A stretch of 64,000 nucleotides of DNA, from the NCBI GenBank assembly GCA_032717465.1, contig CM064657.1, positions 23,153,848-23,217,847 on the forward strand, given 5' to 3'. This document shows, piece after piece, positions 52,919-64,000 of the stretch; position 1 is the stretch's first letter; each line of letters starts with the position of its first letter. Both the position numbers and the translations under genes were made by a program. The notes under the pieces are model-generated. The model ran no database searches. It saw only the letters and a program-made list of their open reading frames with translations, and had not been told where the DNA came from. This stretch comes from Coenobita brevimanus (lineage: Eukaryota > Arthropoda > Malacostraca > Decapoda > Coenobitidae).

Positions 52919-53708
52919 TTAATGATAAACAGGTTCTTACCGATGCATTAACTCCTGGTTGCACAACGGATTTAAGTTAATACAAAAGGACTGGCCTAAG
53001 TACCAGTTATGAATAATGCAAAGCATTTATGCAAACTTGGAGCTGCAACTAGAATAAGCTCAATGTGGAGAAATAAAACACGAGTTTACATTACATTAAG
53101 CTCAAGAGAAAAGAACTGTTAATTTATTAATTACAATGAGTTAAATTTATGTTACATGTTTCAAAATGAATTCAAAATAAGGAGAACACACTCACTCGCT
53201 CACTCAAAAGCTAACACTTAAACCTAGGAAAAACGAAAGGAAATACTGGTCAGAGAGTGGGCTAAGCGGATGACTGGGCGTCGTTGCTGAGGAAGGACGC
53301 TGCACACGCTGAACCTCTCGCCGGCTCACACTAGGTGGGAATTCAGGAACTCGCTGGGCAATGGCGACACTGTTCCACACTGGGCCCAATCGAACCTGCT
53401 TCCACGACGCTCAAATCCTGACTAAAATTCAAATTGGGAGAGAGAGGCGAGTTTCGGGCCGCACTTGCTAACGGCTAGAAGTGAGCGAAACACGCCCATA
53501 ACAAATTACTCAGCGGAAGCGCTAATGTCGCGCACAAGGACGATCACTTATGAAACAGTGAAAAATTGTTCTGAAAACACTCCCAATCGGGTGAAGACAT
53601 GGCGGTTGACTAAGTGATACAGACTGGGATTCCACTAGAATTCACGGTTTCCCACCAAAGTTTAATGTCACGAGTTTATTTAAATAGAGAACGCGCCGAC
53701 TCGTGACA
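52919..53708 (-). repeat. Upstream (5') LTR, beginning portion
   Basis: It matches 44911-45699 of the other LTR closely. On the minus strand the LTR starts at 53708 with TGTCACGAGTCGGCG. Confidence 0.88.
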
Positions 53709-54259
53709 GAGAGAGAGAGAGAGAGATAGCTTAGGTAGGCCATCAGCAGAGATGAAGTAAATACTGAGAGAAGGTGAGGAAAAACGTAAGAAAATGGATA
53801 GGGAGAAAAGAGAATAAAGAAAGTGTGGCAGGGAGGCGGAGGAGGAGGAGGAGGAGGAGGAGGGAGATGCGAGGGAGGGAATTAAATGAAGAGAAAATGT
53901 GGAGGAAGAAAACTGAGATAAGAATGAAGCAGTGGAAGGAGTGTGGTGGGCAGGTGGAGGGGTGAAACAAGTAGAGGGGAGAGGGACAGAAGACTGAAAT
54001 GCCAGAGAGGAAAAGATAGGAATAACTTGAGTGGGTTGAGGGAAGAGGGTTGAGGCAGGCTGGAGGAAGGAGGAAAGTGAAGTAGGGAGAGGAAGGGGAC
54101 TGAGGGGGGAGGGATAGTTGAGGGAGGAGAGAAGAGGGAGGCCATAGGAAGGACAGTAATGCAGGGAAGGGAATGGAGGGATGGATAGATCAGGAGAAAT
54201 TTGAATGGAATTCATGTGAGTTTGGGAGAGTGCGTGAGGGAAGAAGTAGAAGAAAGTTT
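53709..54259. repeat. Polypurine-rich tract with (GGA)n
   Basis: It starts with a GA run at 53709-53726 and holds a GGAGGAGGAGG block near 53834-53863. The minus-strand Ser/Pro/Leu frame is compositional. Confidence 0.85.
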
Positions 54260-54484
54260 GCATTAATGCCCATTGACCACATGAGGATCCTACGGGTGGA
54301 CTCTCGGTATTGCTAAATCCCAGTCTTTGCCTAGAAAACGACTTGCGCCCGTTGTCATATCAAGGTTCTGGCTGGGTGATTAGAGACAAGGAGCAAACAA
54401 ACTTTATTCAAGAGTCTGATCGGCACGAGAATCGAACTTAGGGTTGTGAGCTATACATGCTAACCAGTACACCACTGGGGCGAG
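54260..54484 (-). mobile_element. SINE2, tRNA-derived, copy 2
   Basis: On the minus strand a tRNA-like head starts near 54484. An A-box-like GTGGTGTACTGGTTAGC is followed by the B box GTTCGATTCTC at 54437-54427. Next come TGCCGATCAGACTC, AATAAAGTTTGTTTGC and CTCTAATCACCCAGCC, the order seen at 37566-37630 on the other strand. The 3' body continues to about 54260; the end is not sharp. Confidence 0.6.
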
Positions 54485-54698
54485 GGAGGCTGAAGGAAGG
54501 ATGGACAGAAGGGAGGGAGTGAGGGAAAGGGAGTGGAAAGGGAGAGGAGAGGAAAGAGAGAAAGAGTAGTAACTGTGTAGGGAGTGGATTTTGGGAAAGG
54601 GTGTGGTGTTACAGGATGGAGTAAAAGTAGACTGAAGGATGAAAGAGAAAAATAATGTGTGAATGGAACGATAGAGACGGATAGATGGATGGACGGGC

Positions 54699-54729
<31 letters not shown>

Positions 54730-54747
54730 TAGAGAGATATAGATATA
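54485..54747. repeat. Purine-rich and (GATA)n tract
   Basis: GGGAGGGAGTGAGG-type sequence passes into GATA and GATATA repeats at about 54690-54747, directly before SINE1. Confidence 0.8.
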
Positions 54748-56710
<1,963 letters not shown>

Positions 56711-56739
56711 TGAAGTATGAAGCTGTGGCTGGGTGGACG

Positions 56740-57345
56740 TAATGATGGAGGTGGATGAGGAAAGTCTGGAGATGGTGGTGGTGGTGTGGGGGTTTTGAGG
56801 TGGCAGTGATGATGATGATAATAATAATGGTGGCGTGAGAAATGAAAACCATAGCTGTTGCTGATGGGGATGTTGCTAGATGATGCAGCGTATTGCAAAG
56901 ATGTCAGCTAAAAATGGTGGTATTGATGCTAGAAATAATGGCATTGATGGTATGAAGATGATAATTGTAACATATTTGATGGAAGGTTGTATGATTGAAT
57001 GGTAACCTAAGAAGCTATTGATGATGGATCTGGTGTTGGCTGAAAGTGATAGTAATGGTAGGGGTATATATGGCACCAGTAATATTGTTGAAAATGGTAC
57101 CAGTAGGGAATGATGATTGATGATGGTAACGGTAAAGGCGGTTGTGATGATGGTGGGGACGGTAGTTTCAGTTGGTTATTGTGATGGTTTTGTTTGAGGA
57201 TAAAGACGGTAGTGATGGTAACCGTCATAGCCTAGATGATGATTGTACAGGATAAAATTCGTGACAGTTATAGTTGGTCATCCGTAGGTGGTGATGATAG
57301 GGGTAGGGGATGATAATGATGGTGATGGAGGCTGAAGTGGGTGTG
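56740..57345. repeat. Degenerate GATGGT-rich region
   Basis: GATGATGG, GGTAATGATGG and GATGGTGG words recur irregularly over about 600 bases. This is probably an old trinucleotide or minisatellite array. Confidence 0.6.
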
Positions 57346-57820
57346 ATAATGTTTGCTGAGCTAGACATTATGCTGAGTGTCGGGAGTAGTGGACTAGTAA
57401 ATAATTCTCACACTGTATTATTGTATCCTGCTAGTATAATTATAATTTGGTTAAAAGTCGTAGAGTAAGATGTTTAAGAAGTAAATATGGTGTCTAATAA
57501 CCGTTGCTGTTTTGTGGGCGTCGTGTGGTACGGTGTTTTATTCAGGCTTATACCAAACTATTTTGTTTAGCTAATTGATTTAAAAAAAAAGTTCTCAGGG
57601 TTAAAATCCACCTCGGTTAACAGATTCCCTAATGTGAGGGCGCTGTGGCACTAATATTCAGGTCCACATCGGATGATTTTGTTTTTCTTCTATAAATTCT
57701 TAAGTCAGTGTTAATGCTGGTTATTGACTGTGATGAGGGTTGTGTAGTGGTGATATTTATTCATATTGCTAACGGTTTATATTGATGGTTTTGGCAGGCA
57801 CTGGCGAAACTGTTAGTATT
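57346..57820. other. Unassigned stretch
   Basis: No gene is recognised. Confidence 0.5.
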
Positions 57821-57923
57821 ATTCCCTTCACTGCGAGAGAACTGTTGGTACCTTCAGTAAAATGTGGAAAGGTAGCAAGAATAATCAGAATACTGTAAGC
57901 TTATCTTTGTACTAAAGGGTTAA
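57821..57923. mobile_element. TTAA-type inverted-repeat element, 103 bp
   Basis: The left end ATTCCCTTCACTGCGAGAG and the right end (read inward) TTAACCCTTTAGTACAAAG are related inverted repeats. AGCAAGAATAATCAGAA matches the GCAAGAATAAAA stretch of the best copy. Confidence 0.5.
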
Positions 57924-60031
57924 TGGACATGTTTTGACGCTTTCCGTACAAGAGGATTTCCAGAGGTAAGTTAGTCTGTTGGTGTTCAGAAAATTAGTAA
58001 TCGTTCTGAGGAGTTTATAAGGCGAGGCTGATGTTATTTAGTCTGGCTTTGTATTGCCTGACACCACATCCTGTGAGAGATGACTGGGATACAGATTTTA
58101 AAAATCATTTATGTCTCTCCTAAGTAAAAAAACACTTATTTCTGAAACGCATTATTCTCCCTGTGTAACCTCACCCCTCCTTTGCACCTTGTCCCTGGCA
58201 TTGTTATGTGTACCGCAAAACATCTGTCTACTTCACTCTACACCGTCCTGGTCAGTCTGTCATGAACGTACTTAAAACTTTGATCGCGAAAGGGAAGGCA
58301 ATCCTCTAATTTTCAACGAACTTTGATGAAATGTCTGTGGTTGTTAGATCTGATCAGTCTGCATCCCACAATACAAATGCAGTTGGCAGCAATATAACGA
58401 GAGAAGACGCATTATATCACCAACAGGTACTGGAGACTAGCCGTCCCTTCACGGTTTAAGGTATAGACTTACTAGTTTTCAGTCTTTCCATAGAACCGAA
58501 CCTACGTCAAATGTATATGTAACCCTTTCTGTATGAGAAGTCTTTCTTAAGCTGAACAACATAGTCTGTTGATAACGACAATATTATATAAATAGGCATC
58601 CATTTACTGAAGGTGTTCGTGGAGATTTTTTTTCCCATTCCTTTTGCAGAACTCCCTTAAGCTGCATAAAATTGCGATGTGGAAGTAAGAACAAGGTTTA
58701 AAAGGTGTCCTCGGTTGTCTCACCACATTCTCTTCGACATCGCGTCTTTTATGTATTTGATGCCCAGTTTCATCCCAGGTTAGATCATATTCTCTGTCGC
58801 CAACCCTTCCCTTCCTTCTTCCAGTCCCCTCCCTTTGTCAGACCAGACACAGGGTAAGAGATTTCATGGCTTGTAAAACCTCTCCAGAAGTGACAAGAAA
58901 GGCTTGATGTTGGTTTTTAAGTTTACCAAAATCTTTAGAGTGTCGTCCTCTTGATTCTTCCTCCTGGTTTTCTGAACTTGGTTAATACTTCTCTTTAGTT
59001 GTGTATCCGATGTATTGTCCCATTGGTTGTATGTTTGGACATGCTCTCAGCTGCGTCCTCCATGGTCTTTTACTTCTGGGATTACGAGGCTCCTTAACAA
59101 CTCTTCTTTACATGTTTATTTCTGCATATGACACGTTAATATTCAGATCAATGTTTTTAGTGCAAATCGACCGATATTGAAGAGATTTAAATAACATACT
59201 GGAGAATATTTAGGTGTAATATTAAAATAAATAGCTGAGGACGAGGTGCAATGGAACCCCGAGCTCATGGAAGTATAGTCTGAGATTACAGTGTATGTTG
59301 TTGGGTTTGCTTTCGCAATCATTGTTCCTGAAACCAGTGAGTGAATGTTCGCTCACCAGTTTCCTGAATTTTAAAAGGAATGAATGGAGCTCGAGGGACA
59401 AACGGAACAAACGAAGGTAAAATTAATGTGCTGAACTAGATTGAATGCTGAAAAATTTTGCACTTGTTTGAAAGTGGCAACTTTGTAAGGGCTGAGCTGA
59501 TAGCAACTACATGTGTTAGATAATGACTGTTTGTGACATTGGCTGTCCTTATTATGTGTAATATTTTTAAAATTTTCTAAGTACTCTATCATGTATATCT
59601 ATTATTACCCCATCATAAGTAATATCTTAACATTTCTGATAGTTGTATAATCACGAGCTAACGAGCGCAGCGAGCGAAGCCAGCAAGACTAGCAAAGCCA
59701 TGTTTATGTTCAAGTGAGAAATGAGCGGCCCGACACGACCCGGCCCGGCCCAACATGATCCGTCCCGGCCTGATACGCGTCCCGACCACAATGGTTTTCA
59801 GAGGCTAATAACTTTTGTACTGTGTGAGATAGAGAGGAGATTCTTTCAACAGGCAGTGATACATTCAGTAAAATTTGTTTTTAGCTATATTTACTCATGA
59901 GGCCAAAGAAACCCCTTGGAATCCCAGCTTTCAAAGGGAATGTACCGAGGGCTTCAGTTGACATGCTTAAAGGTCAGTGAAAGCGACACATGCGAGTTTT
60001 TTTTTTTTTCACTTTCAAATGGTGATTGCAC

Positions 60032-60032
<1 letters not shown>
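57924..60032. other. Unassigned stretch
   Basis: No gene is supported. Another decayed TTAA-type copy lies at 58519-58618 (GTAACCCTTTCTGTATGAG...TTTACTGAAGGTG). At 59650-59790 there is a GC-rich patch with GAGCGCAGCGAGCGAAG and repeated CGGCCC/CCGACC words. Confidence 0.45.

Positions 60033-60089
<57 letters not shown>
60033..60089. repeat. (GT)n-(GA)n compound microsatellite
   Basis: A GT run of about 24 bases passes directly into a GA run of about 32 bases. Confidence 0.95.
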
Positions 60090-60092
<3 letters not shown>

Positions 60093-61028
60093 TAAATATA
60101 TTAGCTCAATTATTTTTCTGTTATTGTTCAACTACCTCATCAGAAAAGCTGAAAGTTTACACCAAGATGAAATTATCATGGTAGGTGTATGTACAAACGC
60201 TCGCTCGCTCGGCACGTGCTCACGAAGCGCACTCTGCTGGTTGTAGATACCCAATAATTATTTTTTATTCATAAAACAACTGTTATTGCTAGAACACTGT
60301 TGATATTGACCTCCGGGATTAGTAACTGAGACAAGATGTGAACAAAGTATGATTGATTAAAGAAACTGTTCATGGTAGTGTAAATGTAGAGAAAGATAAT
60401 TTACGAGGTGGGGAGGACTAGCAGTGTGTCCTGAGTCAGTAACCTGCTGGAAGTAGTATGGTTAGAAGCAGATCCGTGGAAGACCTGTAGACTTAGGATG
60501 ACCAGTGTTTTCTAATATATATTATTATTATTTAATGTGTGGTGCGTGTTACTCATTATTATTCTGCTTTATGCAGGAGGCGTTATTACAAAAAAAGGAG
60601 ACACTTCCGAAATTATTTCATATTGTCCTCAGCGACATGGCTTAATTATAACTGTAGCTTGTACAAAGGAAGGGAATCAGAAAATTAACAAGTATGACAG
60701 TAATGACGTGGATAATGAACAGATATTTATGGTCATGTTATGGATGATGAACTGTTGTGGTAGTATCATATGCCTCTTGCTAAATTGTGTGTTATTGGTT
60801 CTGTCTTGGTGTAGGAGTCATTTTTCTCTTCATTAGGAGTAACTAGTTTATGAAAGTGGTTAACATACGGCATATATGTACAGGATGTATGCAGGCATGT
60901 ATGTGTAATAATAATAATGCTTTTGTCATGCATTTATTCCCCTTTAGTTCCATTCGCTTGATTACTAATAGTTGTCTTGTTTTTAATTAAATTTTGCCTC
61001 CCAAGGGTTCCGTTCGTCTAGGTACTAG
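60090..61028. other. Unassigned stretch upstream of the terminal LINE
   Basis: No first ORF for the LINE could be recognised here. A 99-codon frame at 60537-60836 with two hydrophobic stretches has no other support. The LINE 5' end may lie anywhere in the last part of this stretch. Confidence 0.4.
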
Positions 61029-62738
61029 CACATTTCCCTTAGTGATTCATCATTCCGGTTATCCTGTATATTATTCTTTACCAACATCCGCGGCCTTACC
61101 ACAAACTTAAACTCAGTTCATTTTTTCCTTCAGTCCATATCCCCTTTGGCCCTTTTCCTCACAGAACCACAAATCTCACCCTCTACCGATATATCTCCAT
61201 TTTGTTTTCCCGGTTACCATCTCCTTACAAACTTTCGAAACAAGGGCGGCACCTGTTGTTATATCAAATCCCAATATGCAGTTGATACTATTTTAAACTT
61301 CACTTCATCCAGTTTTGATTACTCATTATATAAATTAAATTGCCAAAACATTACCAAATATATCTGTGTAGTTTATCGTTCCCCCAATGCTTCTTCGGAA
61401 CCCAGTGTATTTGATTCCATATCCACTCAGTTGAGTAACCTTGACCTTACCCTTGGCAATGAAATTACCATTTTGGGTGATTTTAACATACACAATGTTG
61501 AATGGTTATTGCATTCTGCCCGGACTGACGACGCTGGTCTAGAATGCGAGCTGTTTGCGGAATCGTTTAATCTCACCCAGTTGGTAAAGCAACCAACCAG
61601 AATACCTGATAATCCTGACCATAATGCCCATCTCTTGGATTTATTCTTGACAAATAATCCAGATCAATACAGGATAGAGGTACTGTCACCACTTGGATCC
61701 TCTGACCACAATCTCATCAAAGCCTCATTAGTTAACCCTCCTACACCTCCCCATTCCGAACCTGTCAGGGTGACCCGATGGCACTTTGACAGGGCAGACT
61801 GGGATGGATTTAGAAATTATCTTGCTGATGTTCCATGGCAGTCTTTCTTCTCTAGTGATCCCAATTCTACCCAGTCCCACATTTGTGACTTAATACTAGC
61901 TGGTATGGATTTATTCATACCAAGTCAACAATTCACTAAAAGATCAAACTCTCCAAAATGGTTTGATGGCAATTGTGCCAGAGCAACAGCCCAAAAGTCA
62001 TTAGCATATAACTCTTACTTAAAATCAAAAACACCTGAATCACTCTCCCAATTTAAAATTGCTAGAAATCATGCAAAAGCTGTATTAAATCTATCTAAAT
62101 CAAACTTTCTTAAAAAGCAAGCATCAAAACTACTTAACAACCCTAATGACAATAGATTATTCTGGTCAACTCTTAATTCTTTCAATAATAACTTTAACAA
62201 GTCATCTTCCATTCCCCCACTAAAATCTTCAGATGGCAATATTACAAATGACCCACGTGGGAAAGCAGATATCTTTGCTAGTACCTTTGCAAGAAACTCT
62301 ACAATAGATGATACCAGCCAGAATGTCTCAGTACTGGAACTTGATTCTCCCGAAATTGCCCCACTTAAAATACAGACAAGATTTGTAAAATCCATCCTAG
62401 ACAATTTACCTACCAACAAAGCTCCAGGTCCAGATGGAATTCCGCCAATTGTTTTGAAAAAGTGTTCCCCTGAACTTGCCTCTGTCCTAGCTAAATTATT
62501 CAGACTATGCATACGTACTTCTTTATTCCCAAATTCATGGAAAGAAGCCAATATCCACCCAGTTCCGAAGAAAGGAAGTTCGTCTGACCCCTCCAATTAC
62601 AGACCAATAGCTATCACATCTTCTCTTGGTAAGGTATTTGAAACTTTAATTAATAAGCATATTGTTAAACATCTTGAATCCAACAACTTAATTAATGATA
62701 GACAATACGGTTTTTCGCCACGAAAGATCCACCATTGA
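61029..62738 (+). CDS. LINE endonuclease and N-terminal RT (frame 1)
   Basis: The frame is open from 61029 without a clear ATG before the endonuclease. The first endonuclease motif NIRGLTTN falls at 61083-61106, upstream of any start codon, so translation probably begins further 5' or from a non-ATG site. Following motifs: LTEPQ (metal-binding Glu), CVVYRSPNA, ILGDFNIHNVEW, LDLFLTNNPDQ and GSSDHNLIKASL. After a linker with PKWFDGNCARA come the RT entry blocks NKAPGPDGIPPIVLKK and NYRPIAITSSLGKVFE. At DRQYGF the frame runs into a T run (62711-62715) and stops at 62738. Confidence 0.85.
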   Translation, partial: HISLSDSSFRLSCILFFTNIRGLTTNLNSVHFFLQSISPLALFLTEPQISPSTDISPFCFPGYHLLTNFRNKGGTCCYIKSQYAVDTILNFTSSSFDYSLYKLNCQNITKYICVVYRSPNASSEPSVFDSISTQLSNLDLTLGNEITILGDFNIHNVEWLLHSARTDDAGLECELFAESFNLTQLVKQPTRIPDNPDHNAHLLDLFLTNNPDQYRIEVLSPLGSSDHNLIKASLVNPPTPPHSEPVRVTRWHFDRADWDGFRNYLADVPWQSFFSSDPNSTQSHICDLILAGMDLFIPSQQFTKRSNSPKWFDGNCARATAQKSLAYNSYLKSKTPESLSQFKIARNHAKAVLNLSKSNFLKKQASKLLNNPNDNRLFWSTLNSFNNNFNKSSSIPPLKSSDGNITNDPRGKADIFASTFARNSTIDDTSQNVSVLELDSPEIAPLKIQTRFVKSILDNLPTNKAPGPDGIPPIVLKKCSPELASVLAKLFRLCIRTSLFPNSWKEANIHPVPKKGSSSDPSNYRPIAITSSLGKVFETLINKHIVKHLESNNLINDRQYGFSPRKIHH

Positions 62739-63918
62739 CATACTCAATCTCTTAACTCATACCATCCATCAATCAATTGATCTTTTTGGAGAAACTCATG
62801 CAGTAGCTCTTGATATCTCTAAAGCTTTCGACAGAGTATGGCACCGTTCCCTGCTGTCCAAACTCCCTTGCTATGGACTAACGTCTTTTGTTCCTTTGAT
62901 TTCTTCTTATCTTAGTGACAGGAAAATAAGAGTAAAAGTAGATGATGTATATTCGAATTTCCACTCAATTAACGCCGGCGTGCCGCAGGGATCAGTTCTG
63001 GCGCCAACCCTATTTCTGGTTCATATTAATGATCTCTTATCTGTCACTCACAATCCCATTCACTCATATGCAGATGACTCAACACTACATAGTTCATTCA
63101 CACTCAGACATCCATTTACAAAGTCTAATATCTCTACCTCTCAGCTCAATACAGCCATCTCCATAAATCAAGATCTATCTACAATCAGTGAATGGGGACA
63201 AAACAACCTTGTCTCTTTTAATGCTAGTAAAACTAAATATATACAGTTTACTAATAGACAGATATTGCCAGATTCGTACATTACCTTCAGTGCTACTAAT
63301 GTTCCCATCTCCAAAAGTATTGAAATTCTTGGTGTCTCACTTAACAGTGCCCTCAGCTGGACCTCTCATGTCAGATCACTTGCTAAAACCGCCTCAAAGA
63401 AACTTGGATTATTGTACAGAGTCCGTAACTTCTTCGCCGATGAGCAGTTAGCTATAATTTATAAGAGTCATGTGCGCTCTCAGCTTGAATATTGCTCACC
63501 CTTGTGGAATGGTTGTGGAGAGGTTGCATTAAGACAACTAGACAAAATTCAGAATAAAGCTGTTAGAATCATTAACAACCCTGCCATTACATATAAACTA
63601 CCTCCCCTGCAAGTAAGAAGGAATGTTGCCTCCCTTGCATTATTTTACAGATATTTTTTTGGCAAATGCTCAGATGAAGTTGCGTCCATGGTGCCACCTC
63701 TCCATGCCTTCCCTCGTGCTACACGGGCATCTGGTAGCGCTCATGACTGGAATGTCACTCAACCATATTGCAGAACTTCTGCCTATCAGAATTCTTTCAT
63801 TCCCCGAACTGCATCTCTCTGGAACTCGCTTCCCCAGAGTTGTTTTCCTCCAAATTTCAACCTACAGCTGTTCAAGTCTAACTGTTACAGACATTTTATG
63901 AACAGAGGACACCATTAA
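62695..63918 (+). CDS. LINE reverse transcriptase, catalytic and C-terminal part (frame 2)
   Basis: This is the +1 continuation of the preceding frame; functional sequence resumes right after the T run with RHERST. RT motifs in order: ALDISKAFDRVWH, INAGVPQGSVLAPTLFLVHINDLL, the catalytic SYADDSTL, FNASKTKYIQFT and ILGVSLNSALSW. The C-terminal region has RSQLEYCSPLWNG and LDKIQNKAVRIINN, and ends with LWNSLPQSCFPPNFN before TAA at 63918. All catalytic positions are kept. Five T residues at 62711-62715 instead of four would explain the only break. Confidence 0.87.
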   Translation: MIDNTVFRHERSTIDILNLLTHTIHQSIDLFGETHAVALDISKAFDRVWHRSLLSKLPCYGLTSFVPLISSYLSDRKIRVKVDDVYSNFHSINAGVPQGSVLAPTLFLVHINDLLSVTHNPIHSYADDSTLHSSFTLRHPFTKSNISTSQLNTAISINQDLSTISEWGQNNLVSFNASKTKYIQFTNRQILPDSYITFSATNVPISKSIEILGVSLNSALSWTSHVRSLAKTASKKLGLLYRVRNFFADEQLAIIYKSHVRSQLEYCSPLWNGCGEVALRQLDKIQNKAVRIINNPAITYKLPPLQVRRNVASLALFYRYFFGKCSDEVASMVPPLHAFPRATRASGSAHDWNVTQPYCRTSAYQNSFIPRTASLWNSLPQSCFPPNFNLQLFKSNCYRHFMNRGHH

Positions 63919-63977
63919 TCTGGTGTATGGATTATTTTTTTTCTCCATTTGTTTTTCCTTCCTCCGTTCTGTTATTT

Positions 63978-64000
63978 AAAAAAAAAAAAAAAAAAAAAAA
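63978..64000 (+). other. LINE poly(A) tail
   Basis: At least 23 A residues run to the end of the window, about 60 bases after the RT stop codon. The target-site duplication, if any, lies beyond the window. Confidence 0.9.

Larger units (their letters stand above)
44654..53708 (-). mobile_element. Gmr1-like Ty3/gypsy LTR retrotransposon, defective
   Basis: The element is on the minus strand. The upstream LTR is 53708-49198, interrupted by a LINE, and the downstream LTR is 45699-44654. Both LTRs start TGTCA and end TGACA. The internal part (49197-45700, about 3.5 kb) carries gag, a retropepsin-like domain and an integrase H-H-C-C zinc finger, in that order. No DDE core, reverse transcriptase or RNase H is seen. 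Protease followed directly by the integrase zinc finger fits Gmr1-like elements, in which integrase precedes RT. Flanking bases are GAGTG and GAGAG, compatible with a damaged 5-bp duplication. The LTRs differ by roughly 3% over the part compared by eye. Confidence 0.85.
61029..64000 (+). mobile_element. Jockey/I-type LINE, nearly intact, with poly(A) tail
   Basis: It carries endonuclease and reverse transcriptase reading frames with only one break, a 59-base 3' untranslated region and a poly(A) tail that starts at 63978 and reaches the window end. There is no recognisable first ORF, so the copy may be 5'-truncated, or its ORF1 may be diverged. The poly(A) tail and the RT sequence set it clearly apart from the RTE copies. 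The exact clade (Jockey, I/Nimb or a relative) cannot be fixed by eye. Confidence 0.88.

Noticed and set aside
60537..60836. 99-codon frame with two hydrophobic stretches
   Set aside because: AT-rich DNA easily gives Ile/Leu/Val runs. There is no homology that I recognise, no promoter, and it is too short to support.

Overview
This window reads as arthropod nuclear DNA, most likely from a decapod or other malacostracan crustacean. That placement is inference. It rests on the very high microsatellite load (GT, GA, AT, CAT, GATA tracts in almost every 5 kb), several non-LTR retrotransposons of RTE type, a short interstitial (TTAGG)n tract, and an LTR element of the Gmr1-like Ty3/gypsy type. I could not support any intact host protein-coding gene, true tRNA gene or rRNA gene. 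Nearly all long open frames lie in tandem repeats or strand-biased purine/pyrimidine tracts, where stop codons are rare by composition.

Layout. 1-9 kb: GT-rich minisatellites, a possible tRNA-derived SINE, a fold-back element and short TTAA-bounded inverted-repeat elements. 9-12 kb: a GC-rich patch, AT microsatellites and the minus-strand copy of a tRNA-derived SINE (SINE1). 12-18 kb: three decayed RTE-like fragments; one is part of a composite insertion flanked by a 12-bp target duplication that splits a minisatellite. 19-24 kb: simple repeats and a sharp switch from purine-rich to pyrimidine-rich. 24.7-27.1 kb: the longest RTE copy of the GATA-tailed family, followed by an unclassified dispersed repeat (R1). 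29.3-31.5 kb: an 18-bp minisatellite. 32-40 kb: an RTE 3' fragment, a second copy of repeat R2, a 414-bp element with ~43-bp inverted ends, and a SINE2 copy. 40.6-44.6 kb: a 24-bp minisatellite and 2.5 kb of polypurine.

44.65-53.71 kb is the most structured part. A minus-strand LTR retrotransposon (LTRs about 1.05 kb) keeps gag, protease and an integrase zinc finger but has no reverse transcriptase. A nearly full-length RTE element is inserted in its upstream LTR. 54-57 kb holds SINE2 and SINE1 copies in purine-rich DNA. 57-61 kb is mostly unassigned. 61.03-64.0 kb is a nearly intact Jockey/I-type LINE ending in poly(A) at the window edge, with a single frameshift in a T run.

The genes here do not form a pathway. 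The coding content is retroelement machinery: endonuclease, reverse transcriptase, gag and protease. The short elements (SINE1, SINE2, R1, R2, the TTAA elements) would depend on enzymes supplied elsewhere. I did not find a convincing new biological system. The best leads are the domain order of the LTR element, the TTAA-bounded family, the 414-bp inverted-repeat element, SINE1 with its AT tail, and the composite R1+RTE insertion.
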